DNA of 58,690 bases from Maribacter sp. GTDB taxonomy: Bacteria > Bacteroidota > Bacteroidia > Flavobacteriales > Flavobacteriaceae. Where the stretch lies: contig JAHENB010000065.1 of NCBI GenBank assembly GCA_024643345.1, positions 35,451-94,140 of the forward strand, given 5' to 3'. The translations under genes were made by a program, and so were the position numbers. This document shows, piece after piece, positions 39,963-48,781 of this stretch (position 1 is its first letter; every line of letters begins with the position of its first letter). The notes under the pieces were generated by a model that was given only the letters and a program-made list of their open reading frames with translations, made no database searches and had not been told where the DNA came from.

Positions 39963-40030
39963 AACAAGCCGAAAATACTGCAGGAATATTCTGAGTAGGC
40001 GTATAGCAGCAATTACTTATAGCCCTTGTT
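39963..40030 (-). repeat. Cassette site R0 (array distal end)
   Basis: AAC...GTT core of 68 nt. The left arm is decayed (AACAAGCCGAAAATACTGCAG) and the right arm is GCAATTACTTATAGCCCTTGTT. The right flank GTTGGGCAAT partly pairs with R1's left flank (GTTAGCAAT in reverse). GTTGGGC fits the classical attC end GTTRRRY. Confidence 0.6.
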
Positions 40031-40153
40031 GGGCAATCGTACGCTTTCATTTTCTTCCATGCGTTGGCACAGACACACACTTTGAATGCAAGATCATGTG
40101 CCTCTCTATTGACTGATTTAATTTACCCTTTTCATATCAAGTGTAAATGAATT

Positions 40154-40498
40154 TTAAGGTTCATTTGCTGACTCAATGTAATCTTCATCCCAGTCATTAC
40201 TAAGTCGTTCATAAATTGGAACTTGAAAGTTGCTGCCTTGCGGTTCATTTTGTTCACGAAAGATCATTGTATTTGTCCAAAGGTTAGAGCTTGAGCCTTT
40301 GGGTGCTTGAGCAGGGTTGCTTGGCGGATAAGTATCATAACTTTTGAAGCGATCTGGATGGGCTAGTTCTTCTGTCGGACGTTATATATGTAATCGGAAG
40401 AAACCATCTGGCATTCTTGTAGCATAATAATCTGTATGTTCATTAATCTTCTTTACGGACCAGATGTTATGTTCAGCCCTGCTTTTCAAATCCTCCAT
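40154..40498 (-). pseudogene. Broken ORF of unknown family
   Basis: Frame from the ATG at 40498 reads MEDLKSRAEHNIWSVKKINE..., meets a single in-frame TAA at 40382-40384, and then continues as clean coding text (RPTEELAHPDRFKSYDTYPP...) to a TAA at 40154. The composition is protein-like on both sides. I do not recognise the family. It lies in the first cassette, 3' of the amidohydrolase. Confidence 0.5.
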
Positions 40499-40642
40499 TA
40501 TACGCTCATAAGAGGTGTAAGAAAGGTAGGACAAGCATGAATAGCATAGTCAGAAGAGATTCAGTTATAAAAATTTGCTTCGTTTTAAAGCGCTTTATGA
40601 TAAAGCGATAAATGATAAAGGTGGGAATAAGGGCAATAGTTT

Positions 40643-42076
40643 TTATTTTTCACTGAATAAATATTCTGCATACCTCAAACCAGTTACAACTAAATTATTT
40701 CGATCTAGAGCATTTTCTGTTAATTCATTCAATAATATTTTATCAATTTTTCTACCCTTTATCATAACCCATTCAGGATTATTCAAAACACTCAAATCTT
40801 CAAGAGGATTTTTAGATGTCAATATAAAATTTGCCAACTTGCCTTTCTCAATAGATCCAATTTGTTCCAATTCTTTATGTGTTTTGGTTGGATTAATTGT
40901 TGCTGTTTTTAATACGTCATAATTGCTTAATCCTGCTTCTTTGTAGAATGCGAGTTCTTGATGAATAGAGTATCCAGGGGCTGTTATGCCTATGCCTGCG
41001 TCTGTTCCACATATTATATTTACTCCAGCTTCATTCATCCTTTTTATGATGTATAAATGAAATTGATGTTGTGCATAGATATCCGTTTTGATGGAGCTAT
41101 TATTTTCTTTTTCGTTTGCCCATCTATCGTATTGCACCTTACTATCAAAATTTTGCATTAACGGATTTATATAATAGGCGGGGTCTGATGTCAAAACATC
41201 TTCACCCAGTTCAAGCATTTCAAAAATCTTGTAGTAGCCTGTCAATGTTGGACAAAATGATTTTTGGGTACGAACGAATTTTTGAATTATCGTGTCTAGT
41301 TTTAAACTGTCAAGTTTGTACTCGAGTGCTTGCTGAACAATTTCCTCTGCATGTTCAATGCTCGATATTTGAGGTTGAAATTGGTCTAGATAAGGTATTT
41401 CTCGGCTGGGATGAGATACAATCGAAATATTAGAAAGGATCGATTGCTCTACAACAGCATGTTCAATGTTTTCTGGTAAACCAGCATAGGTTTTAATAAA
41501 ATCAAACCCTCGTTTTTTATAGGATATAACCAATCGTTTAGCTTTTTCAGGAGTGCTGACCTGTACTTTGTCATCTCCAAAGTCATTTTCACCTGTTAGT
41601 TTGGGACCCGACGTATAAAATAGCGGACCTATAATATTCTCGTTTTTTAAGGCTTTTTTTATTCTTAAATGCATAGGGTATCCCCATAAATTTCTAATGG
41701 TTGTAACACTATTGGCTAGATAGAGTCCAAGCTCTTGTTTGTCCCACAGGTGAGTATGCATATCTATTAATCCTGGAGACAAAAATTTGTTTTCCCCATC
41801 TATGATTTCAATGCCTTCCATCCGAATTGAATCAGCGATGTTTTCAATAATTCCGTTTTTCACCCATATCGTTTTATGTGTCAAAATAGTGTCTTTTGAC
41901 ATGGGTACAATATTGATGTTAGTTATTAAGTAGGAAGTTTCATGTAGACTAGGGTTGTTTTTAATTTTGAGGTATGCGGTATTATAAACATCAACTATTA
42001 TGAAAACGATAACTACAATAGTTAATGTTAATAATAAAGCTGAAATTATTTTTATTACTCTTTTTAAGTATTTCAT
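40643..42076 (-). CDS. Membrane-anchored amidohydrolase (imidazolonepropionase-like)
   Basis: 477 residues with an N-terminal transmembrane segment (residues 8-28) and a TIM-barrel amidohydrolase domain. Metal site: DMHTHLW (H-x-H), carboxylated-Lys candidate in FIKTYAG, His in VSHPS and SIEHAEE, Asp in CGTDAGIG. The C-terminal KLANFILTSKNPLE is typical. It hydrolyses a cyclic amide or peptide-like substrate on the periplasmic side. It is the main gene of the leftmost cassette; its start is 17 nt from R1. Confidence 0.88.
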   Translation of the reverse strand: MKYLKRVIKIISALLLTLTIVVIVFIIVDVYNTAYLKIKNNPSLHETSYLITNINIVPMSKDTILTHKTIWVKNGIIENIADSIRMEGIEIIDGENKFLSPGLIDMHTHLWDKQELGLYLANSVTTIRNLWGYPMHLRIKKALKNENIIGPLFYTSGPKLTGENDFGDDKVQVSTPEKAKRLVISYKKRGFDFIKTYAGLPENIEHAVVEQSILSNISIVSHPSREIPYLDQFQPQISSIEHAEEIVQQALEYKLDSLKLDTIIQKFVRTQKSFCPTLTGYYKIFEMLELGEDVLTSDPAYYINPLMQNFDSKVQYDRWANEKENNSSIKTDIYAQHQFHLYIIKRMNEAGVNIICGTDAGIGITAPGYSIHQELAFYKEAGLSNYDVLKTATINPTKTHKELEQIGSIEKGKLANFILTSKNPLEDLSVLNNPEWVMIKGRKIDKILLNELTENALDRNNLVVTGLRYAEYLFSEK

Positions 42077-42092
42077 TTTTGTAATTATTGCT

Positions 42093-42144
42093 AACGGTAT
42101 GGCTATGCTGCGTATCCTGAAGGGTATATAGTATAGGTGTTGTT
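42093..42144 (-). repeat. Cassette site R1
   Basis: 52-nt core, the shortest. Left AACGGTATGGCTATG, right TATATAGTATAGGTGTTGTT. The outer right flank GTTATCACCA is the exact reverse complement of R2's left flank, across three genes. Confidence 0.8.
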
Positions 42145-42173
42145 ATCACCATTTCTGGCAATAAGATAAAGTA

Positions 42174-42806
42174 TTAATCTCTCAACTCTTCCATTTCAGT
42201 AAGGGCGGAGTCAAGTTTGTTGACTATTCCACCATAAATGATCTTTACATCTTTACGATGAATGACTTTACTGAAAATACTCATCAATATAGCAAAGGAC
42301 AGAACCAATATTGTCGTACCTGGATGAAGTCCTAAAAACAGATCACTATGCTCCCCGACTCTTTCTCGCATGCCCTCAAAACTACTAGAGAACCAAATCC
42401 CAAAGTAGAACGTAAGAATGAGGATTGGATATACGAATCTGTACATCCTTCCATAACGATCAATAGATCGTTCTATCCAGTCTTTAAATGATTTTAAAAA
42501 TAAATAACTGCTCTGTCCTTTATCTATTTTTTCTAAACCCTTCATTTCATTGTACGCAGTATATGCAACGTACAGCATCATTATCAAGACAATGCTGCCT
42601 GCCAGTATGGCTCCTATAATGTAAGAACCAATGCAAAGAAGGATAGAGCCGATTACAATGCCTCGGATGTTTTTCAAGAACATCTTCTTAAATTTAGTCA
42701 TGATATATAGTGACTTTTTATCGTAGAGGTTATTCACCTTTGGCACGATTAAAACATCGCTATTCAGGAATCCTTCCTTCCACATGGTTTCAATTGACTT
42801 TTCCAT
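42174..42806 (-). CDS. Putative membrane partner of ECF sigma factor
   Basis: 210 residues. The N-terminal 40 residues are soluble and three or four hydrophobic segments follow (around 48-90, 125-145 and 165-185). The gene overlaps the end of the sigma factor gene by 17 bp and reads in the same direction, the usual place for a cognate regulator. It lacks a recognisable anti-sigma zinc motif, so the anti-sigma role is inference from position only. Confidence 0.65.
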   Translation of the reverse strand: MEKSIETMWKEGFLNSDVLIVPKVNNLYDKKSLYIMTKFKKMFLKNIRGIVIGSILLCIGSYIIGAILAGSIVLIMMLYVAYTAYNEMKGLEKIDKGQSSYLFLKSFKDWIERSIDRYGRMYRFVYPILILTFYFGIWFSSSFEGMRERVGEHSDLFLGLHPGTTILVLSFAILMSIFSKVIHRKDVKIIYGGIVNKLDSALTEMEELRD

Positions 42807-43281
42807 CTAGTATTTTTTTAAGTCGTTCTTTAATTCGTTTGATGCGTACCCCAATATTGTTCGAGTTGGTGCCAATGATATCTGCAATTTCCTGGTATGA
42901 CTTTTCTTCCAGATAAAGCAGAATCACAGCCCTGTCAACTTCTGACAATTGCCTAATGGCCCGGTAAAGTTTATCGAGAGATTCATCAGCAAAAGCTTGA
43001 GGCTCTTCTGTTGCTTCCCCTGCCAAGAGATCGGAAGAAGAGTCTTTCTGGTTGTTTTTCCTTTTCTTCAGCAAGGTCATATTTACATTCAGCGAAAGCC
43101 GATATACCCATGTAGACCATTCAGATTGCCCATTGAAGTTGTTTCTGCTTTTCCAAATTTGTAAGCACACTTCTTGATAGTAATCTTCGAAATCTTCCTG
43201 AGTATCCGTATATGCCCTGCATATCTTGATGATTATTGCCGCATAGGGCAGAATTGATGAAGAATAAAAATCGTTGTTCAC
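42790..43281 (-). CDS. ECF-type sigma-70 factor
   Basis: 163 residues with region 2 (YTDTQEDFEDYYQEVCLQIWK and STWVYRLSLNV) and region 4 helix-turn-helix (LPEVDRAVI-type text QLSEVDRAVILLYLEEKSYQEIADIIGTNSNNIGVRIKRIKERLKK shortened here: YQEIADIIG, VRIKRIK). It redirects RNA polymerase to an unknown regulon. An ECF sigma factor inside a mobile cassette is unusual. Confidence 0.9.
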   Translation of the reverse strand: MNNDFYSSSILPYAAIIIKICRAYTDTQEDFEDYYQEVCLQIWKSRNNFNGQSEWSTWVYRLSLNVNMTLLKKRKNNQKDSSSDLLAGEATEEPQAFADESLDKLYRAIRQLSEVDRAVILLYLEEKSYQEIADIIGTNSNNIGVRIKRIKERLKKILDGKVN

Positions 43282-43312
43282 TTTTTTGTTTGATGACCTA
43301 CTCCAAAAGAGT

Positions 43313-43801
43313 TTATACTATCTTACCCGAAACCTTGGCTTGAAGATCCATATGATAGCCGACAATTAAACCTATTAACATTCCAAGAGAGATACCTAGT
43401 GATATGCCCAAAGACCGCTCAAAACCACGTAAAAATACAATTCCAAATAGAACCCCAAATGACGATCCTAAACCAATACCTATGCTGGTGTAATATCCTT
43501 TAGTAGTAAAAGAATATGTATCCTTTAAGTATTTTTTAAACTGCTTAAGTGCTTGATTAAAAAATCTTTTATTGTTTATGCCAGTAGAATTTAAATTAAG
43601 AGTATCAAGCTCTTTCTCTATGGATTGAATTTCAGCTTCCGAAAGATTTTTATTCTCTAAACCGGTAATTATTTGAATGAATTCTTGGTAAACCTTGATG
43701 TCAGACTTTTTACTCGCTTTAGATAGTAAGCTTTTAAAATGGTTATGCGCTGTTTTTAGTGTCATAATTATTTGTTTTACTTGGTTAGTGGCTGAAGTCA
43801 A
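43313..43801 (-). CDS. Hypothetical membrane protein
   Basis: 162 residues. The N-terminal 100 are helical and charged, with a heptad-like pattern (SEAEIQSIEKELDTL). The C-terminal 60 hold two hydrophobic, Gly/Leu/Ile-rich segments (SIGIGLGSSFGVLFG and GISLGMLIGLIVG). It is upstream of the sigma gene with a 31-bp gap, likely one operon. No family recognised. Confidence 0.7.
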   Translation of the reverse strand: MTSATNQVKQIIMTLKTAHNHFKSLLSKASKKSDIKVYQEFIQIITGLENKNLSEAEIQSIEKELDTLNLNSTGINNKRFFNQALKQFKKYLKDTYSFTTKGYYTSIGIGLGSSFGVLFGIVFLRGFERSLGISLGISLGMLIGLIVGYHMDLQAKVSGKIV

Positions 43802-43867
43802 AGATTATTACACCCTACTTAAATATTTTTTTAATAGAAAAAGCTTATCCATCTTGTTATTGGTGAT

Positions 43868-43994
43868 AACGGTTGGTGTATGATTAGTTGCTGTAAGCAC
43901 TATGATAACACTTAGGAACTGCGTTTTGGAAATTCGGCAGAATTTCCGTGAGACTCTTTAAACACCATGCAAGCAATTAATTATAAACGTTGTT
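43868..43994 (-). repeat. Cassette site R2
   Basis: 127-nt core. Left AACGGTTGGTGTATGATTAGTTGC pairs with right GCAATTAATTATAAACGTTGTT. The loop has its own hairpin GGAAATTCGGCAGAATTTCC. The outer right flank TTATATGC matches R3's left flank. Confidence 0.8.
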
Positions 43995-44011
43995 ATATGC
44001 TGACTTTTTAT

Positions 44012-44755
44012 TTAAGGAACAACAAAAGACACTGAATTAGCAGAAGTCATATTCAAGTTTGGAAAAACTTTTCTACCTAAATTACTGTCCTCATATTCAT
44101 TGTTAAAAAAGGAATCCCCATATACTTTCACATAAACGGTTTGTCCTGAAGAAAAACCTTCGCTGCTTAAGTCATTTTGCGATAGGGTAATTTCATAAGG
44201 ATTTATTTGAGAAACAAGACCGGGAGAATAATAGGTATAGTTTGCATTACTAACATTTGAATCCGTAGAAAGGAAGTACCGAACGTAACGAGTATTGCCA
44301 TTGTTTCCAGCAGGATTAGTTGTAGATGAAATCAGAACATCATTTCCATTTACACTTGCTGTAAGTGCTGTTACTTGAGTAGTAGATGTTTCTCCTAATG
44401 ATGGGGTTACAGTAATTATTGTTGGAGACCCCGTGTTTGTATGCTCTAGGTTAAACGTTTTAAATGTTCCAAATCCTAATTTTTCATAAATAAGGGCATA
44501 AGTTCCAAAAGGCGCGCCCAAAATGGTAAAGTCACCGTTGGCGTCTGTTGTTGCCGATAGTCCAGTTCCTTCTAGTTTTACTGTCATACCAGAATTTTCA
44601 ATCTGCGTTGTGCCTTCGTCATACAAATTTACAGAGCCAATAATATCAGCTTTTGTAATAGGTGCAGGTGTTGAATCTTCACTGTCACTACAGGAAGTAA
44701 ATCCTAGAATTACAAATAGGGTTAAAGTCAAGTAATTTAATTTCATCATATTCAT
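44012..44755 (-). CDS. Hypothetical lipoprotein with carboxypeptidase-regulatory-like domain
   Basis: 247 residues with lipobox FTSC. Residues 35-110 form a CarboxypepD_reg-like beta sandwich (GSVNLYDEG, TDANGDFTILGAPFGTY). The second half is another beta-rich domain with Thr/Ser-rich strands. Extracellular or surface binding is likely. The stop is 18 nt from R2. Confidence 0.75.
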   Translation of the reverse strand: MNMMKLNYLTLTLFVILGFTSCSDSEDSTPAPITKADIIGSVNLYDEGTTQIENSGMTVKLEGTGLSATTDANGDFTILGAPFGTYALIYEKLGFGTFKTFNLEHTNTGSPTIITVTPSLGETSTTQVTALTASVNGNDVLISSTTNPAGNNGNTRYVRYFLSTDSNVSNANYTYYSPGLVSQINPYEITLSQNDLSSEGFSSGQTVYVKVYGDSFFNNEYEDSNLGRKVFPNLNMTSANSVSFVVP

Positions 44756-44793
44756 TTTTTTATTCTTTAATATTTATTCTTTAGTTTGCATAT

Positions 44794-45039
44794 AATGGTT
44801 GGGCTATGGCAAGTAGGGCGGCGGATAAGCACTTTCCTTTCCGTTGAGTTCATAGCCAAAGCTTTTTGTTTTGTAATTATCTTTTTACTTTTAATTGCCA
44901 ACTTAGCGCAGCGTTATCACGAATTCCTTTTTCAAAAATAGAAATCACATGAGTAAATCCAAAAGATTTGGCGGACATTCCAAACACCTCCTAGGCAATT
45001 GATTCAGCACTTACCGCACTACTTGCTATAGGTATTGTT
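44794..45039 (-). repeat. Cassette site R3 (long form)
   Basis: 246-nt core, left triplet AAT instead of AAC. Arms CTATGGCAAGTAGGGCGG and CCGCACTACTTGCTATAG pair almost perfectly. The loop carries AAATCCAAAAGATTTGG, shared with R11 and R13. The right flank GTTAAGCACAGGC pairs (10 of 13) with R4's left flank. Confidence 0.8.
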
Positions 45040-45059
45040 AAGCACAGGCTTTTTTTTCT

Positions 45060-45416
45060 TTAGTAGTCTTGAACCAAAACCTCCGTTGGAATATGTAAGG
45101 TCGAATTGAGTTTTCTTATCATGTCCAAAGTCAGTTTACGCTTTTCGCTCAAAATTTCACTTACCCTACTTTTAAATCCCACGACCTCTGCCAAGTCCTT
45201 TTGTTTCATTCCCTTCTGTTGCATTCGGAATTTGATGGCCTCGATTGGGTCGGGCATTCCGATGGGGAAGTTCTCATTTTCATATCGGTCGATCAGAATC
45301 GATAGGATTTCGAGCTCGTCTCCGTTTTCGCTTCCTTTTTTGGCATCGAAAATCAGTTCGAGTCGCTTAAGGGCGCTCTGATAGTCTTTTTCGTTTCTAA
45401 TAGGTGCTATTTTAAT
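45060..45416 (-). CDS. higA: HigA-type antitoxin with non-canonical start
   Basis: 118 residues if translation starts at an ATT codon at 45416. The first ATG (45257) would give only 65 residues and lose the conserved N-terminal half (PIRNEKDYQSALKRLE), which is typical for this antitoxin family. The DNA-binding HTH is MKQKDLAEVVGFKSRVSEIL. The frame has no ATG, GTG or TTG before the upstream stop. It follows the toxin gene at once. Either ATT is used, coupled to toxin translation, or the start codon is mutated. Confidence 0.8.
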   Translation of the reverse strand: MKIAPIRNEKDYQSALKRLELIFDAKKGSENGDELEILSILIDRYENENFPIGMPDPIEAIKFRMQQKGMKQKDLAEVVGFKSRVSEILSEKRKLTLDMIRKLNSTLHIPTEVLVQDY

Positions 45417-45417
45417 T

Positions 45418-45711
45418 CTAAATTTCGTTTGCGTTTATTTTGTCATATTCGGCATGCGTTCCAACAAAGCGAATCCAACAGATTTGAGACTCGAAATTGA
45501 ACTTTACGATTAAATGGTATCGGTTGCCTTTTATGTTGAAAACTATTCGATTGTCCTTCAATATGCTTGCGCTCGGATACTCAATTTTCAGCTCGTTCAA
45601 GTTTTTGAATTCGGATTTTTCAGTTTCCCTGTACCAGGCGGTCAATTGTAGTTCGCTATCGGAGTGCTTTGTCCAGAAATCCCTTAAAGTACGTGTAGCT
45701 ATTACTCTCAA
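45418..45711 (-). CDS. higB: HigB-type mRNA interferase toxin
   Basis: 97 residues of the HigB_toxin family: MRVIATRTLRDFWTKH, AWYRETEKSEFKN, and the C-terminal HLIVKFNFESQICWIRFVGTH with AEYDKI. These toxins cleave mRNA at the ribosome. Toxin-first order with the antitoxin directly after is usual for higBA. Confidence 0.9.
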   Translation of the reverse strand: MRVIATRTLRDFWTKHSDSELQLTAWYRETEKSEFKNLNELKIEYPSASILKDNRIVFNIKGNRYHLIVKFNFESQICWIRFVGTHAEYDKINANEI

Positions 45712-45730
45712 AGCCTATAATTCCAGACAA

Positions 45731-45771
45731 ATAATCAATTAAGTTACCATTATGGTAACTTAATTGATTAT
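45731..45771 (-). promoter_or_regulatory. Perfect 20-bp palindrome before higB
   Basis: ATAATCAATTAAGTTACCAT and its exact reverse complement, separated by a single T, end 20 nt upstream of higB. This suits a HigA/HigBA operator. A T run follows on the plus strand, so a terminator is a weaker alternative. Confidence 0.55.
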
Positions 45772-45788
45772 TTTTTCAGCTTGTACCT

Positions 45789-45914
45789 AACGGTCAGGTA
45801 TAAGAATAGTTGCGGGTTTAGGTGCGAGAATTTTCCGTTGGTAAATCAGACGTGGTAAACTTTAAACCACTTTTGGTTAAGCCTAAAAATGAGCAATTAT
45901 TTTTATACATTGTT
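45789..45914 (-). repeat. Cassette site R4
   Basis: 126-nt core. Left GGTATAAGAATAGTTGC pairs with right GCAATTATTTTTATAC. The right flank GTTAGTGGTAG partly pairs with R5's left flank. The left AAC is preceded by ACCT, matching the attC pattern RYYYAAC. Confidence 0.8.
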
Positions 45915-45943
45915 AGTGGTAGTTTATTATTAATTTTCAAAAT

Positions 45944-46597
45944 TTAGAAAGTATATGGTTTCGCTTTACTAAATTCATCGTGCCACATAACAAAATCGTG
46001 ACCACTCGGTGCCATATCAACTTTTTCAATCAATGAAGGATTTGAAGGATACTTACCTTTTAATTTGTCATATTTTAAATAAATATAGTTTTTGATTCCA
46101 CCATCTTGGTTGTAATCACCAAACAATATCAAATCGTGCCACCCATCAGTTTTACTTGAACTTCTAAAAATTGGTGGATATGTCACGCTAAAATAAGTAT
46201 TAATAGAGAAATCATTATTTAACAAGTAAAAGGAACATCCGCCACTTCCACAAAAGTATCGTCCTTTAAGAAAAATAATATATTCGTTTTTATGATCATC
46301 ATTTAAGTCAATTTCATAGAAACTAAATTTTCGGTCATCACTGGTTAATAAGTTCTTTTCTACCTCATTTTTGTTTTTATCCAGTAAAAAATTTATTATT
46401 TTTTTTGCTGTTTCATCGTTGGAAGTTTCTATTTGATAATCTTCCATAATAGGAGAGTCCGTTTCTACAACTTCAATTTGTTTTTGAATCTCAGATGTAT
46501 CAATTTTTTTTGAATTTGAGTTTGTTTCTTTTTTAGAGTATTGGCAACTTGTAAATAATAAAATTGCATATGTGTAATAAATAATATTTTGTTTCAT
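45944..46597 (-). CDS. Hypothetical lipoprotein
   Basis: 217 residues with lipobox FTSC. The body contains ETAKKIINFLLD, then an acidic FG-GAP-like strand (DLNDDHKNEYIIFL), a cysteine-containing FCGSGGCSFYLL segment and another DYNQDGGIKNYIYL, so it looks like one or two integrin-like repeats. Family unnamed. It ends 30 nt from R4. Confidence 0.7.
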   Translation of the reverse strand: MKQNIIYYTYAILLFTSCQYSKKETNSNSKKIDTSEIQKQIEVVETDSPIMEDYQIETSNDETAKKIINFLLDKNKNEVEKNLLTSDDRKFSFYEIDLNDDHKNEYIIFLKGRYFCGSGGCSFYLLNNDFSINTYFSVTYPPIFRSSSKTDGWHDLILFGDYNQDGGIKNYIYLKYDKLKGKYPSNPSLIEKVDMAPSGHDFVMWHDEFSKAKPYTF

Positions 46598-46654
46598 CTC
46601 ATTTATTTTTAGGATTTATTTTCTGTTTCTAGTTTCCGATGATTAATTACAACT

Positions 46655-46731
46655 AAAGGTTATGTTTATGCCGTTGTGCTGCAAAAATAATGAGAAACCC
46701 ACCTATAACACAATGGCATAAACACGGTGTT
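46655..46731 (-). repeat. Cassette site R5
   Basis: 77-nt core with left triplet AAA. TGTTTATGCCGTTGTG pairs with CACAATGGCATAAACA. The right flank GTTAGCGGCA is the exact reverse complement of R6's left flank, with CCGT matching further out. Confidence 0.85.
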
Positions 46732-46824
46732 AGCGGCAGGCCGTTTCAATTTATTTAATTGGAATTACTTCTCCAAGTCTCAAGTAATTTCGTTAAAAGA
46801 CTTATTCCAATTGGTTAATAAAGT

Positions 46825-47328
46825 TTAATTAGATGAAACTAATTCAAGAGTAACCTCAATTTCAACAGCAAAATTATCGGGCAACACGTTGCCTACAGCG
46901 GCTCTTGCATGCAATCCTTTTTCGCCAAAGACTTTCAACATTAGGTCTGAAAACCCATTCATTACTTTTGGTTGTTCGTAAAAATTTGGTGCTGAATTTA
47001 CCATTCCGTGAACCCTGACAAATTGTTTTACTTTATTCAAATCACCAACCGCAGATTTTATTACGGATAGTATTTGTATCCCAGTTTGTTTTGCTGCCTC
47101 ATAACCCTGTTCAATTGTAAGGTCTTTTCCAACTTGTCCAGGTATTTCAGCGGCTATACCGGCTATGTAAAGCATGTTTCCTGCTCTGCGCCAAGTTACA
47201 TAAGTGGCGACTGGTTCAGGTGGATTCGGAAGAGTAATACCTAACTCAATAAGTTTTTGTTCAGGCGTCTGAGCATTGGCATTCAGTAGGACCATTGTCA
47301 TGATAAATATTCCAAAAAGTGGTTTCAT
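46825..47328 (-). CDS. Secreted RidA/YjgF-family protein
   Basis: 167 residues with a signal peptide (NANAQ). RidA fold: GNMLYIAGIAAE, GYEAAKQTGIQIL, FVRVHGMVNSAPNF and the C-terminal Arg-containing HARAAVGNVLPDN. Most RidA proteins hydrolyse reactive enamine/imine intermediates in the cytoplasm; this one appears exported. Confidence 0.88.
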   Translation of the reverse strand: MKPLFGIFIMTMVLLNANAQTPEQKLIELGITLPNPPEPVATYVTWRRAGNMLYIAGIAAEIPGQVGKDLTIEQGYEAAKQTGIQILSVIKSAVGDLNKVKQFVRVHGMVNSAPNFYEQPKVMNGFSDLMLKVFGEKGLHARAAVGNVLPDNFAVEIEVTLELVSSN

Positions 47329-47416
47329 AGATTATTAAATTGATGGTATTGTAAATGTGGTCATTATCATGCTTTACATCTTTCGAATCGAATAATTTTG
47401 TCTACGGTTTGCCGCT

Positions 47417-47475
47417 AACGTTTGGTATATGAACCGTAGCATACAAAAAGGTGCCATGATTTCATATACGTTGTT
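47417..47475 (-). repeat. Cassette site R6
   Basis: 59-nt core, no long loop. Left GGTATATGAACCGTAGC faces right CATATACGTTGTT. The right flank GTTGTGCGT matches R7's left flank exactly. Confidence 0.8.
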
Positions 47476-47494
47476 GTGCGTTCGTTTTTCCTTT

Positions 47495-48556
47495 TCAAAA
47501 CGTTTTGTCAAATGATTTTCCGTTAAACTTATAAACTCCACCATCTGCCGTTCCAAAAAGTAAATTGTTATTCTTATCATTATAGATACTCCAAATCATT
47601 GGTGTTGAAAGTTTGTTATCTATTGTATAGTTTGTCATAATCTTGCCGTCAAATTTCCAAGCTCCTGTATCTCTATCTCCAAACCAAATATTTCCTTCAG
47701 AATCTTGTTCAATGACAAAAACGTGTTCTAAAGTTCCTGCTGGTGAATGGTTCCCATTTTTACTACTGTTAGGATGTATAAGTCCGTTTTTATCTGAAAA
47801 ATTAATTGTTGAATTTTCCTGAAGCAGTAATACTCCAATTCCATTGTTTCCTATCCAGATTCGTTCTTTTGAATCTGCAAATACAGTGCGTATGTGCAAC
47901 ACTTCATTTTCTTTAAGAGCTAATTTATTCTTATCAAAAACATTTATTGCTTTTCCATCGAAATAGAATAATGCCGCATAAGTTGCTATCCATACTTTAC
48001 CGTCTTGACCTTTTGATATATCAGTTACACCGTATGAATTATTCGGGCTTTGATTTTTTGGTTTTGGAAAAATTAAATAGTTCATATTTTTTCCGTCAAA
48101 ACGATTTATTCCGTCTTTTTCACCTGCATAGAACCATAAATCCCCACTGGTTTGATTCCATTCAAGTGTTGGGTCGTTAGTTTTGGTTAAATAATTAGTG
48201 AACTTTCCTCGGTCATATACACTTACTCCGTTTGCAGTTCCAAACCAGATATTTCCATTATTATCTTCTTGTATTGAACGGATTTGATTATCTGATAAAC
48301 CTTCATTAGTTGTAAAGTATTCAAATGTTTTTCCATCATAATAGCTTACACCTTCTTTATGACTTCCAAGCCAATAATTGCCCTTACTGTCATGAAATAT
48401 AGCACGTATTCCGGAAGTGAATATTAAGGTGTCGGTTTTTGAAGTAATTGCCAATTCAGATTTAATTATCTCTTTTTCGGTTGATTTCTTTTCAACACAA
48501 GAAAAGTTCAAAGTCAAAATGAATATTAGGCAAATCAATTTTAATTTTTTGTTCAT
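47495..48556 (-). CDS. Two-component-regulator propeller lipoprotein
   Basis: 353 residues from the ATG at 48556, chosen because it gives a lipobox (LNFSC); the TTG at 48583 is less likely. It consists of Reg_prop beta-propeller repeats: NIWFGTANGVSVYD, SKGNYWLGSH, KVWIATYAAL, ERIWIGNNGIGVLLL, GNIWFGDRDTG. In hybrid two-component sensors this forms the periplasmic input domain; here no kinase follows, so it is a free lipoprotein. A paralog lies at 54183. Confidence 0.85.
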   Translation of the reverse strand: MNKKLKLICLIFILTLNFSCVEKKSTEKEIIKSELAITSKTDTLIFTSGIRAIFHDSKGNYWLGSHKEGVSYYDGKTFEYFTTNEGLSDNQIRSIQEDNNGNIWFGTANGVSVYDRGKFTNYLTKTNDPTLEWNQTSGDLWFYAGEKDGINRFDGKNMNYLIFPKPKNQSPNNSYGVTDISKGQDGKVWIATYAALFYFDGKAINVFDKNKLALKENEVLHIRTVFADSKERIWIGNNGIGVLLLQENSTINFSDKNGLIHPNSSKNGNHSPAGTLEHVFVIEQDSEGNIWFGDRDTGAWKFDGKIMTNYTIDNKLSTPMIWSIYNDKNNNLLFGTADGGVYKFNGKSFDKTF

Positions 48557-48581
48557 TATGGATTTTTCTAATATGACGCAC

Positions 48582-48703
48582 AACGATCTCGGTCATGATT
48601 TCGGCTTGGGAAATCCGTCAGGATTTTCCACCTGGGAAATCAGGCCGAATAAAGGTATTTATTTTTTGTAGATGTCAGGGAATGCTGAATTATAGCCATT
48701 GTT
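48582..48703 (-). repeat. Cassette site R7
   Basis: 122-nt core, nearly identical to R14 for about 105 bp. The loop holds GGAAATCCGTCAGGATTTTCC. The right flank GTTGTAGCCA matches R8's left flank exactly. Confidence 0.85.
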
Positions 48704-48781
48704 GTAGCCAGTTTTTATTCAATCAGTTGAAACCAAAAGCAGTTCCGTTAATTTCTATAGGAACATATAGAAAGTATATGA

